The notes below the pieces were generated by a model. That model ran no database searches. It was not told where the DNA came from and saw only the letters and a list, made by a program, of their open reading frames with translations. Shown here piece by piece: positions 34,560 to 45,418 of a stretch of 64,000 nt of DNA. Source of the DNA: Henckelia pumila (taxonomy: Eukaryota > Streptophyta > Magnoliopsida > Lamiales > Gesneriaceae); the NCBI RefSeq assembly GCF_033568475.1, contig NC_133123.1, positions 25,158,622 through 25,222,621 on the forward strand, given 5' to 3'. The first letter of the stretch is position 1. Each line of letters begins with the position of its first letter. The translations under genes and the position numbers were made by a program.

Positions 34560-36833
34560 CCAGCACCACAGAGTTCTTCTGGTTATCGTCCCCAGACTCA
34601 AGGGCAGGTGTTTGCTCTGTCTCAGGATCAGGCTACTGAGGGAAGCGATCGCATGTTGGCAGGTAACTTCTTGTTATGTGGTATTTCTGCACTTGTATTA
34701 ATTGATACTGGAGCATCGCATTCCTTTATTTCTAGTCGCTTCGTTAAGAGACATAGATTACCTTACGTATCATTAGATATGGATTTAGTTGTATCTACTC
34801 CGTTGGAGCAGGAGGTAGTAACTAAGCATCTAGTGATGGGTTGCCTTCTGGAGTTTGAGGATAATGTGTTATCGGCTAATTTGATGATATTAGCGATGAC
34901 GGATTTTGATTGTATTTTGGGAATAGATATGCTGACTTTGTATCACGCTACTATGGATTGTTATCAGCGTCTGGTACAGTTTCATCCCGTTGAGGGTGAT
35001 AGTTGGTACTTTTATGGTGAGGGTGCGCGACCTCCGATGCCACTTGTTTCGGCTCTGAAGGCATGTCATGTCTTGGAGTCAGGTGGGGAGGGCTACCTCA
35101 TCTATGCAGTTGATATGTCCATGAGTAGTACGGGTATTGATCAGCTACCGGTTGTCAGCGAGTTTCCTGACGTATTCCCTAATGAGATTCCTGGTTTTCC
35201 TCCGGTTCGAGAGGTTGAATTTGGTATTGATCTAGTACCAGTAACTACGCCTATATCCCAAGCACCTTATCGTCTGGCACCGTCAGAGATAAGGGAATTG
35301 AAACAGCAGTTGCAAGATCTGCTTGATAAAGGATATATTCGTCCGAGTGTTTCTCCGTGGGGAGCACCTGTTTTGTTTGTCAAGAAAAAGGATGGATCGA
35401 TGCGATTATGTATTGATTACAGGCAGTTGAATCGTGTCACCATCAAGAATAAGTATCCTTTGCCGCGAATTGATGGTCTGTTCGATCAACTACAGGGTAC
35501 TTCTATTTATTCGAAGATAGATCTGAGATCTGGATACCATCAGATGCGGGTACGAGACTCAGATATATCTATGAATGCTTTCAGGACCAGATACGGGCAT
35601 TATGAGTTTCTGGTGATGCCATTCGGTTTGACGAATGCACCGGCAGTCTTTATGAATCTGATGAATCAGGTATTTCGAGATTATCTGGATAGATTTGTCA
35701 TCGTCTTCATAGATGATATTCTTGTCTATTCTCATGAAAAGGATGAGCATGCACAACATTTGAGGATTGTTCTACAGACGTTACGAGATAAGCAGCTATA
35801 TGCGAAATTGAGCAAGTGTGAATTCTGGCTTGATCGGGTAGTATTTCTCGGTCATGTGATTTCGAGTGAAGGGATATCTGTTGATCCTAGTAAGATAGAG
35901 GCAGTGCTGAACTGGTCTCGTCCGACAACGGTTGCTGAGATTTGTAGTTTCTTGGGTCTAGCGGGATATTACCGTCGGTTCATCGAGAATTTTGCACAGT
36001 TAGCAAGGCCTTTGACTCAGCTTACTTGGAAAGATGTTACCTTCATTTGGTCCTCGGATTGTGAGGAGTCGTTTCACGAGCTGCGTAGACGTCTTACTAC
36101 TGCACCTGTGCTAGCTCTACCTTCTGGATCAGGAGGTTATGTTGTTTATACTGATGCCTCTGGTCAGGGGTTGGGATGTGTGTTGACACAACATGGACAT
36201 GTTATTGCCTATGCTTCTCGACAGTTGAAGACGTATGAGAATAACTATCCAGTGCCTGATCTCGAGTTAGCCGCCATTGTATTTGCGCTCAAGATTTGGA
36301 GACATTATCTTTATGGCGAGAAATTTGAGATATTTACGGATCACAAGAGTTTGAAGTATTTATTCACTCAGGCAGAGTTGAATATGCGACATAGACGCTG
36401 GATGGATCTCCTGAAGGATTATGATTGTGAAATCAAATATCATCCAGATTCTGCTAATCTTACTGCTGATGCCTTGAGTCGGCAGGTGAGACTGTCTGCA
36501 CTTCAGACTAATGAAATATCTCATATGATTCAAGAGTGCTGTTCATTGAGTTTTACGCTCAAGTACAAGAAAGGGAGGAATGAGATTCGTTTATATACTA
36601 TTCTATCTGAGCCAACATTGTATTCTCGGATCAGAGATGCTCAGATATCTGATGTTAAGACTCAGCGATTGGAACGTCTAGCCAATGGAGTTAATACATC
36701 TGGATCCATTTTCAGGCAGATGGTTTATTGTGCCTATCCAATAGAGTGGTTGTACCTAATGTTGCGGAGCTCAGGAATGATATTATATCTCAAGCTCACA
36801 GGAGTCGATTATCAGTTCATCCTGGAAGTATGA
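34560..36833 (+). pseudogene. Chromovirus protease, reverse transcriptase and RNase H
   Basis: Same frame as gag, open from 34560 to 36833. In order: aspartic protease [12 protein letters not shown] (about 34698-34735), reverse transcriptase (about 35280-35900) with FIDDILVYS and the catalytic Asp pair at 35712-35717, connection, and RNase H with [14 protein letters not shown] (about 36145-36187). All key residues are present. After about 36700 the frame is wrong: integrase continues in another frame, so a single-base deletion (or equivalent) lies near 36695-36715. Confidence 0.9.
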
Positions 36834-38071
36834 AAATGTATAAGGACTTGCGAACTAGATTCTGGTGGAAGGGAATGAAGCGAAGTGTTTATCAGTTTGT
36901 TTCGAGATGTTTGGTTTGTCAACAGGTCAAGGCTGAACATCGACGACCAGGTGGATTACTGCAGAATCTTGAGATTCCCGAATGGAAGTGGGAGCACATG
37001 ACTATGGATTTTGTTACCCACTTGCCTATGACTTCACGTCAGTGTGATGCTATCTGGGTTGTCGTTGACCGTTTGACAAAATCAGCACATTTCATTCCTT
37101 ATAACCGGGAGTATTCTTATGATCGCATGACATGCTTATATATCCAGAAGATTGTGCGATTACATGGGATTCCAGTGAGTATTGTCAGTGATAGAGATCC
37201 GCGATTTACTTCACGTTTTGGGGGTAGTTTTCAGTAAGCGTTGGGTACCACTCTGAGTTTGAGCACGGCGTATCATCCGGAGACTGACGGGCAGTCAGAG
37301 CGCACTATTCGTACGCTGGAGGATATGCTACGTTCTTCTGTCATGGACTTTGGTTTATCTTGGCAGGATCAGTTACCTTTGATTGAATTTGCCTACAATA
37401 ACAGTTATCATCGTAGTATTGATATGGCACCTTTCGAGGCATTGTATGGTCGACGGTGTCGTACTCCGTTATTCTGGGATGAAGTCGGGGAACGGAAAGT
37501 CGAGGGTCCTGAATTGGTGCAGCAGATTGTAGACAAGGTAGATTTGATCAAGCATAGAATCAAAGTTGCTCAAGATAGACAAGCCAGTTATGCGAATATT
37601 CGCCGCAGGCCACTTCAGTTTGAGCCTGGTGAATAAGTTTTTCTGCGAATATCACCTTTCAGGAAGGTGATGAGATTCGGTATGAAAAGCAAGTTGTCTC
37701 CTCGTTACATTGGGTCTTTCCAGATACTGGAGAAGATCGGAGATGTTGCTTATCGTTTGGCTTTACCGCCATCTCTTTCCAGTATATACAATGTTTTTCA
37801 TGTGTCGTTGCTTCGACAGTACATAGCTGATGAATCTCATGTGATTCAGTCTACTGATATTCAGCTAGAGCCAGATCTGTCTTTTGTTGAACGACCAATC
37901 TGTATCCTAGACAGGAAGGAGAAAGTTCTTCAGAACAAGACTATACCACTTGTGATGGTACAGTGGCAGCGCCGAGGCGTTGAAGAAGCAACTTGGGAAA
38001 CTGAGAGTCATATGCGAGCAGAATATCCTGAGTTGTTTGCTTTGTATTTTTTATTACCATGTAAGATGTAA
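36716..38071 (+). pseudogene. Chromovirus integrase with chromodomain, two stops
   Basis: Frame 2 from about 36716. It contains the HHCC zinc finger ([12 protein letters not shown] ... CLVCQQVK), the catalytic core (TMDFVTHLP, then SDRDPRFTS), and after a TAA at 37235-37237 the continuation AYHPETDGQSERT. A second TAA at 37634-37636 precedes the C-terminal part (SPRYIGSFQILEKIG). The last segment, ILDRKEKVLQNKTIP ... VQWQRRGVEEATWE, is chromodomain-like and would direct integration to particular chromatin. Two stops in frame plus the upstream frameshift inactivate it. Confidence 0.9.
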
Positions 38072-38158
38072 TTACCGTTGTTGTAATAAGACATGGTTTG
38101 ATGTTTCATATTGTTATCTTGATTTGTCTTTAGATGTTATTTCGCGGATGAAATATCT

Positions 38159-38172
38159 AAAGGTGGGGAGAA
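38159..38172 (+). other. Polypurine tract
   Basis: AAAGGTGGGGAGAA ends directly at the 3' LTR start and would prime plus-strand DNA synthesis. Confidence 0.9.
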
Positions 38173-39628
38173 TGTAGTAACCCAGAAATCATTTTAAGAT
38201 AATAATATGTTAAACATGATTAAGGGTTGGTATTTAACCAATTTCGGAGTGTTATTGGACTTCAGAAGTAAAATTTGGGCTTTTTAATTTTGGGCCGGAT
38301 AGTAAGCTCTGATCCCAGATAATAAGCTCCGATCCTAGATAGTAAGCTCCGATCGGAACGAAAGCTCCGATCCTGGAACGGAAGTTCCGATCCCCAGCTG
38401 CCAGCAATGATCGATGACTCAGTCGCGAGTTTTGACAAGTGTCGATCATAGAGCAGATCGGAAGCTCCGATCGTAGATCGGAAGTTCCGATCCTGGCGTG
38501 GCAGACATGCACGCAATGAGCTGGATCGAAAGCTCCGATCCCGAAATCGGAAGTTCCAATCCTGGCCGAGAAATTTGGCTATAAATAGGGCCGTTCAGAG
38601 TTCATTTTCAATTACGAATTCCCGAGTTTCCTTCTTCAGTTATATAGTGTGAGATATACACTTGAGGGCCCTATCGGTTATAATCGAAGTTCTGGAATAA
38701 CCAAGTTGTGGTTATAGTCATCCGGGACTAGCGTCTCCAAAGGGCTTACTTCGGACGAAGGTATGGTCCGAGAATCGATTTAAGTTTTGGGAGTACTTAT
38801 TAGCTTAGTTAAGGCTTATAGAACTTGTGTAGTGATACGGTGAACTTTTGAATATAGGCTTGGAACCTAGGATCTACTTTACTTAAACTAGCCTAGAGGT
38901 ACGTACACATTGACTGAGATTGCCAGCGAGTATACATGTTTATATGTTGCATTTATTTGGCATTATTATATGGCATGATGTATGATTTACCGTTTTCTAT
39001 ACTCATATATCATGTGCATATACACGTTGAGCCTATTCCCTGTTATACCTGATTATAGAGCCGCTCATCTCTATACTCGATAGTCTGTCACTGAGAGTAC
39101 CGCGACGGTGGGGGCATTTATGTCTGTCTACTCTGGTGTACTAGACGAGTGTGGTTGCACCCAGAGGTTGATCCGTGCGGTGGCAGCACTCATATGGCGT
39201 CGGTTCTGAGCATGACTTTTTAGATGATCTTTTACCAGTCATCTTGTTGCATGCATTATATACATATGTTTACTCATGTCTATGTACTGAGCGTAGCGCT
39301 CACGTCCTAGTTGTTATCTTGGAAACCCTATTCCATGGGGCAGGTCGCAGGATGGACGGAGCTGGTAGTTCAAGGCAGGACTAGGGAGCAGGAGCCTTGA
39401 GGATTATATTATACAGCAGGATTCGATATAGCTGTATAATGTTTACTGTTTAAGATTTCGATTTGGTTGTATCACTACAGATTTAAGTCTGGATTATGTT
39501 ACTAAGCTGATATGTAAATTATGGTTTTGTTTCCGCATGTCTTACTCTGTTAAGTTATTTTGCTGTATTAAGTTTAATGCATGCGATTAGTTGCCAGTTA
39601 GTAGGTGATACCATGCAGGGTCACTACA
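38173..39628 (+). repeat. 3' LTR of chromovirus
   Basis: 1456 bp, same length and termini as the 5' LTR, including the GGAAGCTCCGATC array (38302-38562) and TATA box (38578-38588). Differences from the 5' LTR are scattered substitutions with no indels noticed. Confidence 0.95.
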
Positions 39629-39737
39629 AAAAGGTTGACCGCTTTTTTCATACTTTTGCCCAAAGCGAAACTTTTTGCTAACGCTTCACGCTTAATCGCG
39701 ATTAAGCGGCATTTTTTTGCGCTTTTTAGAACACTGA

Positions 39738-41075
39738 CGGGCGAATCTAGGATGTTATATTAGGCGGGGCTGTGTCAGTATACACAATGACAAAAATAAT
39801 TATTATATGTTTATATATAGCTTTCAATAACAAGAATACAATAAATAAAAAGTAAATATTGTGACGTCTCGTATATTTGATTGATGCTTATGAAAATATG
39901 AAACACGGAATAATTTTTTGATTTTTCTAAAAGATGTGTTGTGTTCGTAGATATAAAATATCACACATAAAATTAGGTTCAGTCAACGAGTCAAAAATCA
40001 TATGCTCAAAACTTGTTTAAAATCTTGTTGAAAAAAATGATACTAATGTATACATGAACGTCTGAACTTCTTATTATATGCAACTCGAAATTATAAAATA
40101 TATAGTATCAAAATAATAATATATTTTAAACATGATTCGATCTTAAAAATAACATTCTAAAACATTAATTCAAATAAGCGTGCATAAAATATTATAATGC
40201 ATAAATTTTATAATATATATAATTTTAGAGACACAAGTTGATATGAATTTGTTTTTTGTGCAAGTCGATGAGTAAATTTTCATTCAGAAAAAACATTGCA
40301 ACTTGCAAGCAAAACACGATCATCAATCAATACGTCAATAAATAAAATAAAATTAATCATAGTACAAAACAAAAAGGACGAAAGATTAACAGAAATCACG
40401 TGACTAAATGAAAATTATCAATCACGTTTTGAGCCAATTTTGATATTAAGAAAAGCCAAAAATTTATTATTCTTGATTTTAAAAAAAAATAATGAAATAT
40501 TGACTACCAAAACCTCCAAAATCTCAAATCTTAAAATCTTTTTAAACATATTAAAAATAGAGCAAAATAATATAGATTGAAAACAAATAAAATAAGAACT
40601 TTAAAAAAAAATTCATGAGTTTTTTAAAATAAAATATTTTAATTTTTCAAATAATCGAAAAAATAAAAATTATAATAGGGTTTTAAATAAAGTATTAATT
40701 TTACAAATAAAAAATCATAAAATATATTTAAATAAAATAAGTAAAAACGAAAAAAATAAAAATTATAATAGGATTTTAAATAAATTATTAATTTTACGAA
40801 TAAAAAATGATAAAATAATTTTAAATAAAATGAGTAAAAGCGAATAATAAAAGAAAGATGAGTAAAAATGAACAATAAAAAAAATCTTCAGGCGGTGACA
40901 CGCATAGTCGAACTCGAATCATTTAGTAGGCCGAACACATCATTGTTTATTTATTAGAACCAAAAAAATATATATATATCTAAAACAAAAAATTATACTA
41001 TATATATACTACTAAGTTTTTCAAAAAAATTCGGGGGACCGTGGCCCTTCTTCGCCCTATAGTAGATCCGTTCAT
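39738..41075. mobile_element. Probable DNA transposon relic with 9-bp direct repeat
   Basis: GAACACTGA occurs at 39729-39737 and 41076-41084. Weakly similar inverted ends lie inside: CGGGCGAATCTAGGATG and, reversed, ACGGATCTACTATAGGGCG. The duplication is 8-9 bp, so hAT or Mutator type is possible. The interior is very AT-rich with no coding region and includes the tandem repeat 40657-40860. Confidence 0.5.
40657..40860. repeat. Tandem duplication of ~105 bp
   Basis: Two imperfect copies of a unit containing 'aaaattataatagg(g/a)ttttaaataaa' and 'ttattaattttac(a/g)aataaaaaat', starting about 40657 and 40762. Confidence 0.75.
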
Positions 41076-41084
41076 GAACACTGA

Positions 41085-41525
41085 TACCGACACTAGTCTT
41101 CTACCTTGGGTACAGTCTTGTCCCAACAAAAATTCTACCCTAGCAAAGTAATTTACCCCTCCCGTCCATTGAGCACTGATCTTCGGCGCCCGCCCCTAAC
41201 CCTGTTTTTGTCTGTGCAGAAGCTTGTTTATTCGACTCGATCGGTGTGTTGAAAGATTGAAAGATCTGCTCTATCAGACCAAACTCAAGACAACATTTGT
41301 TTACATCAAAATGTTATGGTTAGGTTCTAACTTTCATAAACGTCTTAATCGTTTTAACCTTTTTTTGTGTGTAATTACTAGAATTTTAAAAATATGATAT
41401 CTAGTTATATCGCAAATTGGACCCAACAGTATTTCGCACTAGGCTATCTGAGTCTAATTTTTTCTCCATGGTGATCGAGCCCTGACGTTGGTCAAACCAA
41501 TCCTAAATCCATCCGAATGTCGGTC
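41085..41525. other. Unrecognised higher-GC segment
   Basis: 41085-41300 looks like degenerate genic or element DNA: CTGTTTTTGTCTGTGCAG at 41201-41219 resembles a splice acceptor. No protein similarity recognised. Confidence 0.3.
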
Positions 41526-41690
41526 TTGTCTATGCTACCCCATTGGGGAATGTGCCCAAATGAGATCCAACGATCCATTATTTTTAGCATTTGATATGAT
41601 ATTATTTTAAATGAGATCATCTCAAATGAAAAAAAATATGGGCCCTTGGATCTAGCACATGAGCAGTGCCCATGTGCTAGCATAGACAAA
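41526..41690. mobile_element. MITE with TTGTCTATGCTA ends, copy 2
   Basis: 165 bp, reverse-oriented copy of 14829-14988. Ends TTGTCTATGCTA / TAGCATAGACAA with end-hairpins CTACCCCATTGGGG and GCACATGAGCAGTGCCCATGTGC. Confidence 0.82.
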
Positions 41691-42343
41691 GCCCCGAATG
41701 TCATCCCCGGAGATTATAGATATTGTCGAAATATTGTGACGACATGTCAAATTGTGTATACTAGTGAGCTCAATGGTTGCCTAAATCTCATCCATCATAT
41801 GCTGTTTTAGCATGTTAAGGCGTGGATATATACATAATATATAGAGGCAGCTTGGTCGACAAATCGGTCATGCCCCGAGCTTCGTCTTCGTCGTTTGAGA
41901 TTTCCGGCATCTAGTCCATGTAGCAAACACTACATTAGTGTTTCACTAATTTAATTTATGAATTATTAGATAATTTTTATATAAAAAATTTCTTAAAATA
42001 AGAATTAAAACTATATTTCAATTTTATTTTTACATTATCAGTTTATAAAAAACCCGTTTACAATTTCTTTAATAAATGTTGAAATTATATCACTATTAAA
42101 CTTCGTTACAATTTTTAAATTGTTTTCCTATTTTTAAATTTTATATATTCGTTCAGCGTATAGAATATATTACTCACAAATTTTTATTTAAAAAAAACAC
42201 ATAATTTTACTCTTGAATCTAATCAACTTTTTTTGTTCTTAACTTACTGACCGTTTTAATTTCATCTTGTGAAGTGACTTTTCAAATTAATGAACATCGT
42301 TATTTAATTTATTTTCTAATGATATTCTTCAAAAAACTTCTTC
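41691..42343. other. Intergenic, no gene seen
   Basis: AT-rich DNA up to the CCCAT target site (42344-42348) of the Tat element. Confidence 0.4.
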
Positions 42344-42348
42344 CCCAT

Positions 42349-42954
42349 TGTTATCCTGGTAGGTCCAGATGGTGAGCCCGGGGTCGGCTTGCAAGACGGG
42401 AGCCCGGCATCATCCCGGTAAGTCCCGGGTGATGGGCCCGGGACAGACGGTGAGCCCGGGGTCGGCTTGCAAGACGGGAGCCCGGCATCATCCCGGTAAG
42501 TCCCAGGTGATGGGCCCGGGGTCATCTCATAAACCGGGAAACCAGGAGCTCCTTCAGGGGCCCAAGTATCAAGGATAAATACCCGGAAACCAGGGGCCCG
42601 TAATACTCGGTGGGCCCAGGGTCATTTTATATAAAAGAAAACCCATACCTCCTTTACGTGTGGCAGACTCTTACTGCAAATCAAATTATTAGGCAACATG
42701 GTATAACAGTATGGGCTCGGTATGGGCTCTTCCTAGTATTACGGGAGGGTCAATCCTACGTGACAACTATCCCATCACAAAAACAGTTGTCAATTGGGCC
42801 ATGTTGGACAATCATGGAAGAGGCCGGGTCAATGCATATAAAAGGGAGGCCCCTTACTACAAACAGGCATGAAAAAAAGAAAAAGAAAGAAAACAAAAAC
42901 AACAACTCAAGAAAGAACCCACGTCGGGATATTCATTTTATGATGTTCGCATCA
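42349..42954 (+). repeat. 5' LTR of Tat element
   Basis: Begins TGTTATCCTGGTAGG, ends TGTTCGCATCA. A 78-bp unit (from 42371) is tandemly repeated (from 42449), rich in GGTGAGCCCGGGGTC. A TATA box sits in ATGCATATAAAAGGGAGG (42832-42849), ~110 bp before the LTR end. The GC-rich 5' third and A-rich 3' end match the 3' LTR. Confidence 0.93.
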
Positions 42955-42973
42955 TTGGCGCCGTCTGTGGGAA
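42955..42973 (+). other. Primer binding site, non-iMet
   Basis: TTGGCGCCGTCTGTGGGAA starts at the LTR end. This is the primer-site form typical of Tat/Athila-type elements, complementary to a tRNA other than initiator Met. I do not assign the tRNA with certainty. Confidence 0.85.
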
Positions 42974-42994
42974 ATTGAGATTTAAGACGTAGAT

Positions 42995-45418
42995 ATGACG
43001 ATTATTGAGGATCTTGAAAGCTCCCAGCGAGCGATGGCAAATCTGCGGGAGCAAGTGAACGCCATGGTAGAGGCAGCGTTACAAAGGATCCTAGCTCTAC
43101 AACAGGAGAAGAGGGAAGGCGATCCGGAGAAGCAGCAGGAGAAGGAGCAGGAGAAAAACCAGGAGGAACCAGGGAAGGAGCAGGAGAAAACAGTAGATAA
43201 GGTGCGGGAAGAAGGAAAAGAGAAGGAGAAGAGAGGAGGAGGACGAGAGGGCATACAGGCGGAACAGGAGGCAGAATCACGTGCTGAGTCTGCCCATGTC
43301 ACCATGGTGGGAGAATTGGAACTGCTGAAGCAGAAAATTTTAAAGTTAGAAAACACTGACTCGCGGGAATCTTTGCGAGTCAAAAGCTCGGGATGCACTT
43401 TCTCGCCGGAGATTATTAAAGAGCCCTTGCCATTACAATTCAAATCAGCGAAGATCAAAGGATACGATGGTAGTGGTGATCCAGAAGAGCACATGGCCCG
43501 GTTAAAAAATGTGGCCATGTTACATTGTTATAATGATCAAATCAAATGTAAAGTTTTCTTAACCACATTAGAAGATTCTGCCCAAAGGTGGTTTGAAAAC
43601 TTGGAGGATGGAAGCATTGATGTCTTTAAGAAGTTTCGGGAAATATTTCTGCAGCATTTTAGCAGCAGTAAATGGTACCGAAAGACTACCCTCAATCTTT
43701 TTGAGGTGAAGCAGGTCGAAGAGGAATCTCTAAGGGCATATATCAAGAAGTTCAACAAAATAACTTTAGAGATTCCAGCGTGCGCACCTGAAACCCGGAT
43801 CACAGCCTTTACTCAAGGTCTCAGGGAGGGAGAATTCTTCCGGTCGCTGGTAAAGAAAACTCCTCGAAACTTTGAGGACCTCTTAGCCCGGGCTGAAAAT
43901 TACGTTAACATGGAAGAGGCCCAGAAGAAAAAGAGGGATAAAGATAAGCGAGAGGGAAACATAGAGAGAGGAAATAAGAATAACTCGGGAGGAGGGAAAA
44001 ATGATTATCTGGGGAGGTTGATGGCTCATGCCCCGCCGAAAGTAACTAGAGATCGAGGGGTCCATGTGTGCAAGGAGGAAGTTCGGCAGACCTCCCAAAA
44101 AGGAGCGAGAAAATATTGCTCCATCCACGAGGTCAATACTCATGATACCAGCGAGTGCAGAAGACGCGCCCCGGAGGCAAAAAGGCCGATGTCAGGAGAG
44201 GAAAGGCGGATGGATAAAAGACAGCGAGGGCCTTATCGGGCACCAGGATTTGCGACGCACAGGCCTAATGAGGCTGTCTCAGAAAAAGCCCGGGAGGTTC
44301 CACCTCAGCGACTGGATGATAGGGAACGAGACGGACCCTCCCGAGGAGTCATCAACATGATATCAGGGGGATCCACTGATGGGGATTCGAATAGGACCCG
44401 GAAATCTTGGAGTAAGAGAGAAGTATTGGGGTTCGAGGCCCGAAAAGTAACCTCTTGCCCGGTCATTTCCTTCGGGCCAAAGGATTTAAAGGACGTGATC
44501 ACCCCTCATAATGATGTTTTGCTCATCCAAGCCAGGGTGACCAACTATGACATAAGGCGGGTTTTTATTGATTCCGAAAGCTCGGTAAATGTCATTTTCC
44601 AAGAAGCTTTTGAACAAATGGACCTGCTGGGATGTGAGGTCAATTTGGTAAAAACCTCTCTCTACGGGTTCGCAGGGCACACAGTACAGCCTCGGGGAGA
44701 GGTATGGTTGCCCATTACCCTGGGAGCCGGTGAATTGAGAAGAACTATCATGACTCTCTTTTCAATAGTAGAAGCTCCATCTTCCTATAATGTCATCTTA
44801 GGGAGACCAGCTTTGAACGCCTTCATGGCTGTGGCCTCTGCATATCATCAAAAGATTAAATTCCCGATGGGAAACCAGATAGGGGAAGTAAAAGGAGACC
44901 AACCCTCCTCTCGAAGATGTTATGCTGATACTGTACGAGTGGACAACAAGAAAGCTCGGGGTGAGCAAGGAAGAGGTGATCCTGGCAAAAAGGAAGTGTG
45001 CACAATAGGAGAAGTTAAGGAGGAACATGAGGTAGTGCAGTTATTCCCAGAACAACCGGGAAAAATTGTCAAGATAGCTAGGGATTTGGAGGTCGGCCTT
45101 ATGAATCAGTTGAAAGCGTGCCTGGCCAAGAATACAGATGTATTCGCCTTGTCTTCCCAGGAGCTAACTGGAATCCCATCTCAAGTGGCCGAACACAAAC
45201 TAAATATCCTCCCGGGAGCTCGGGTTATCAAGCAAAAGAAGCGGCATTTTGGGGCGGATAAGGACAAAGTCATCGCTGACCAGGTTCGGGAGTTAAAGGA
45301 GGCAGGACATATCCGGGAGGTACAGTTTCCTACTTGGTTGTCTAATGTGGTACTGGTACCCAAAGCTACCGGGAAGTGGAGGATGTGCATTGATTTCCGG
45401 AACCTGAATGAAGCTTGA
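42995..45418 (+). CDS. Tat element gag, protease and start of RT (ends at TGA)
   Basis: 807 codons from ATG 42995. Residues ~35-90 are a Glu/Lys/Gln-rich coiled-coil-like stretch. The gag core follows at ~145-310 (FKSAKIKGYDGSGDPEEH, LEDSAQRWFENL). A CX2HX4HX4C finger, YCSIHEVNTHDTSEC, lies near 44117-44160. The protease near residue 526 reads IDSESS where IDSGSS is usual: Gly of the catalytic triplet is Glu (codon 44576-44578), which should kill protease activity. RT begins at about 45230. TGA at 45416-45418 stands where the family has Cys (NEAC then PKDCYPLPR) and truncates the product. The frame then continues unchanged to 48190. Confidence 0.9.
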   Translation: MTIIEDLESSQRAMANLREQVNAMVEAALQRILALQQEKREGDPEKQQEKEQEKNQEEPGKEQEKTVDKVREEGKEKEKRGGGREGIQAEQEAESRAESAHVTMVGELELLKQKILKLENTDSRESLRVKSSGCTFSPEIIKEPLPLQFKSAKIKGYDGSGDPEEHMARLKNVAMLHCYNDQIKCKVFLTTLEDSAQRWFENLEDGSIDVFKKFREIFLQHFSSSKWYRKTTLNLFEVKQVEEESLRAYIKKFNKITLEIPACAPETRITAFTQGLREGEFFRSLVKKTPRNFEDLLARAENYVNMEEAQKKKRDKDKREGNIERGNKNNSGGGKNDYLGRLMAHAPPKVTRDRGVHVCKEEVRQTSQKGARKYCSIHEVNTHDTSECRRRAPEAKRPMSGEERRMDKRQRGPYRAPGFATHRPNEAVSEKAREVPPQRLDDRERDGPSRGVINMISGGSTDGDSNRTRKSWSKREVLGFEARKVTSCPVISFGPKDLKDVITPHNDVLLIQARVTNYDIRRVFIDSESSVNVIFQEAFEQMDLLGCEVNLVKTSLYGFAGHTVQPRGEVWLPITLGAGELRRTIMTLFSIVEAPSSYNVILGRPALNAFMAVASAYHQKIKFPMGNQIGEVKGDQPSSRRCYADTVRVDNKKARGEQGRGDPGKKEVCTIGEVKEEHEVVQLFPEQPGKIVKIARDLEVGLMNQLKACLAKNTDVFALSSQELTGIPSQVAEHKLNILPGARVIKQKKRHFGADKDKVIADQVRELKEAGHIREVQFPTWLSNVVLVPKATGKWRMCIDFRNLNEA

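Larger units (their letters stand above)
32026..39628 (+). mobile_element. Complete Ty3/gypsy chromovirus, TSD AAAAG
   Basis: 7603 bp with LTRs of equal length (32026-33481 and 38173-39628, 1456 bp each). The 5-bp target duplication AAAAG lies at 32021-32025 and 39629-39633. There is an iMet primer site, gag with zinc knuckle, protease, RT, RNase H, integrase and a C-terminal chromodomain-like region (about 37895-38030), as in Tekay/Del-type chromoviruses. By eye about 25 of 1456 LTR positions differ, mostly transitions, indicating an insertion of roughly a million years scale. Coding is broken by stops and one frameshift, so the copy is not autonomous. Confidence 0.96.
31547..39736. mobile_element. 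MITE split by the chromovirus insertion
   Basis: The two halves flank the retrotransposon. The left (31547-32025) starts AAGGTTCTAAAAAGCACG and the right (39629-39736) ends TGCGCTTTTTAGAACACTGA, forming inverted termini. The halves meet again at the AAAAG duplication of the chromovirus, so the MITE is older. Confidence 0.75.

Noticed and set aside
41085..41300. Possible exon with an acceptor-like CTGTGCAG
   Set aside because: No coding similarity and no partner exon.
42982..43518. 178-codon minus-strand frame
   Set aside because: Shadow of the Glu/Lys-rich gag region of the Tat element.
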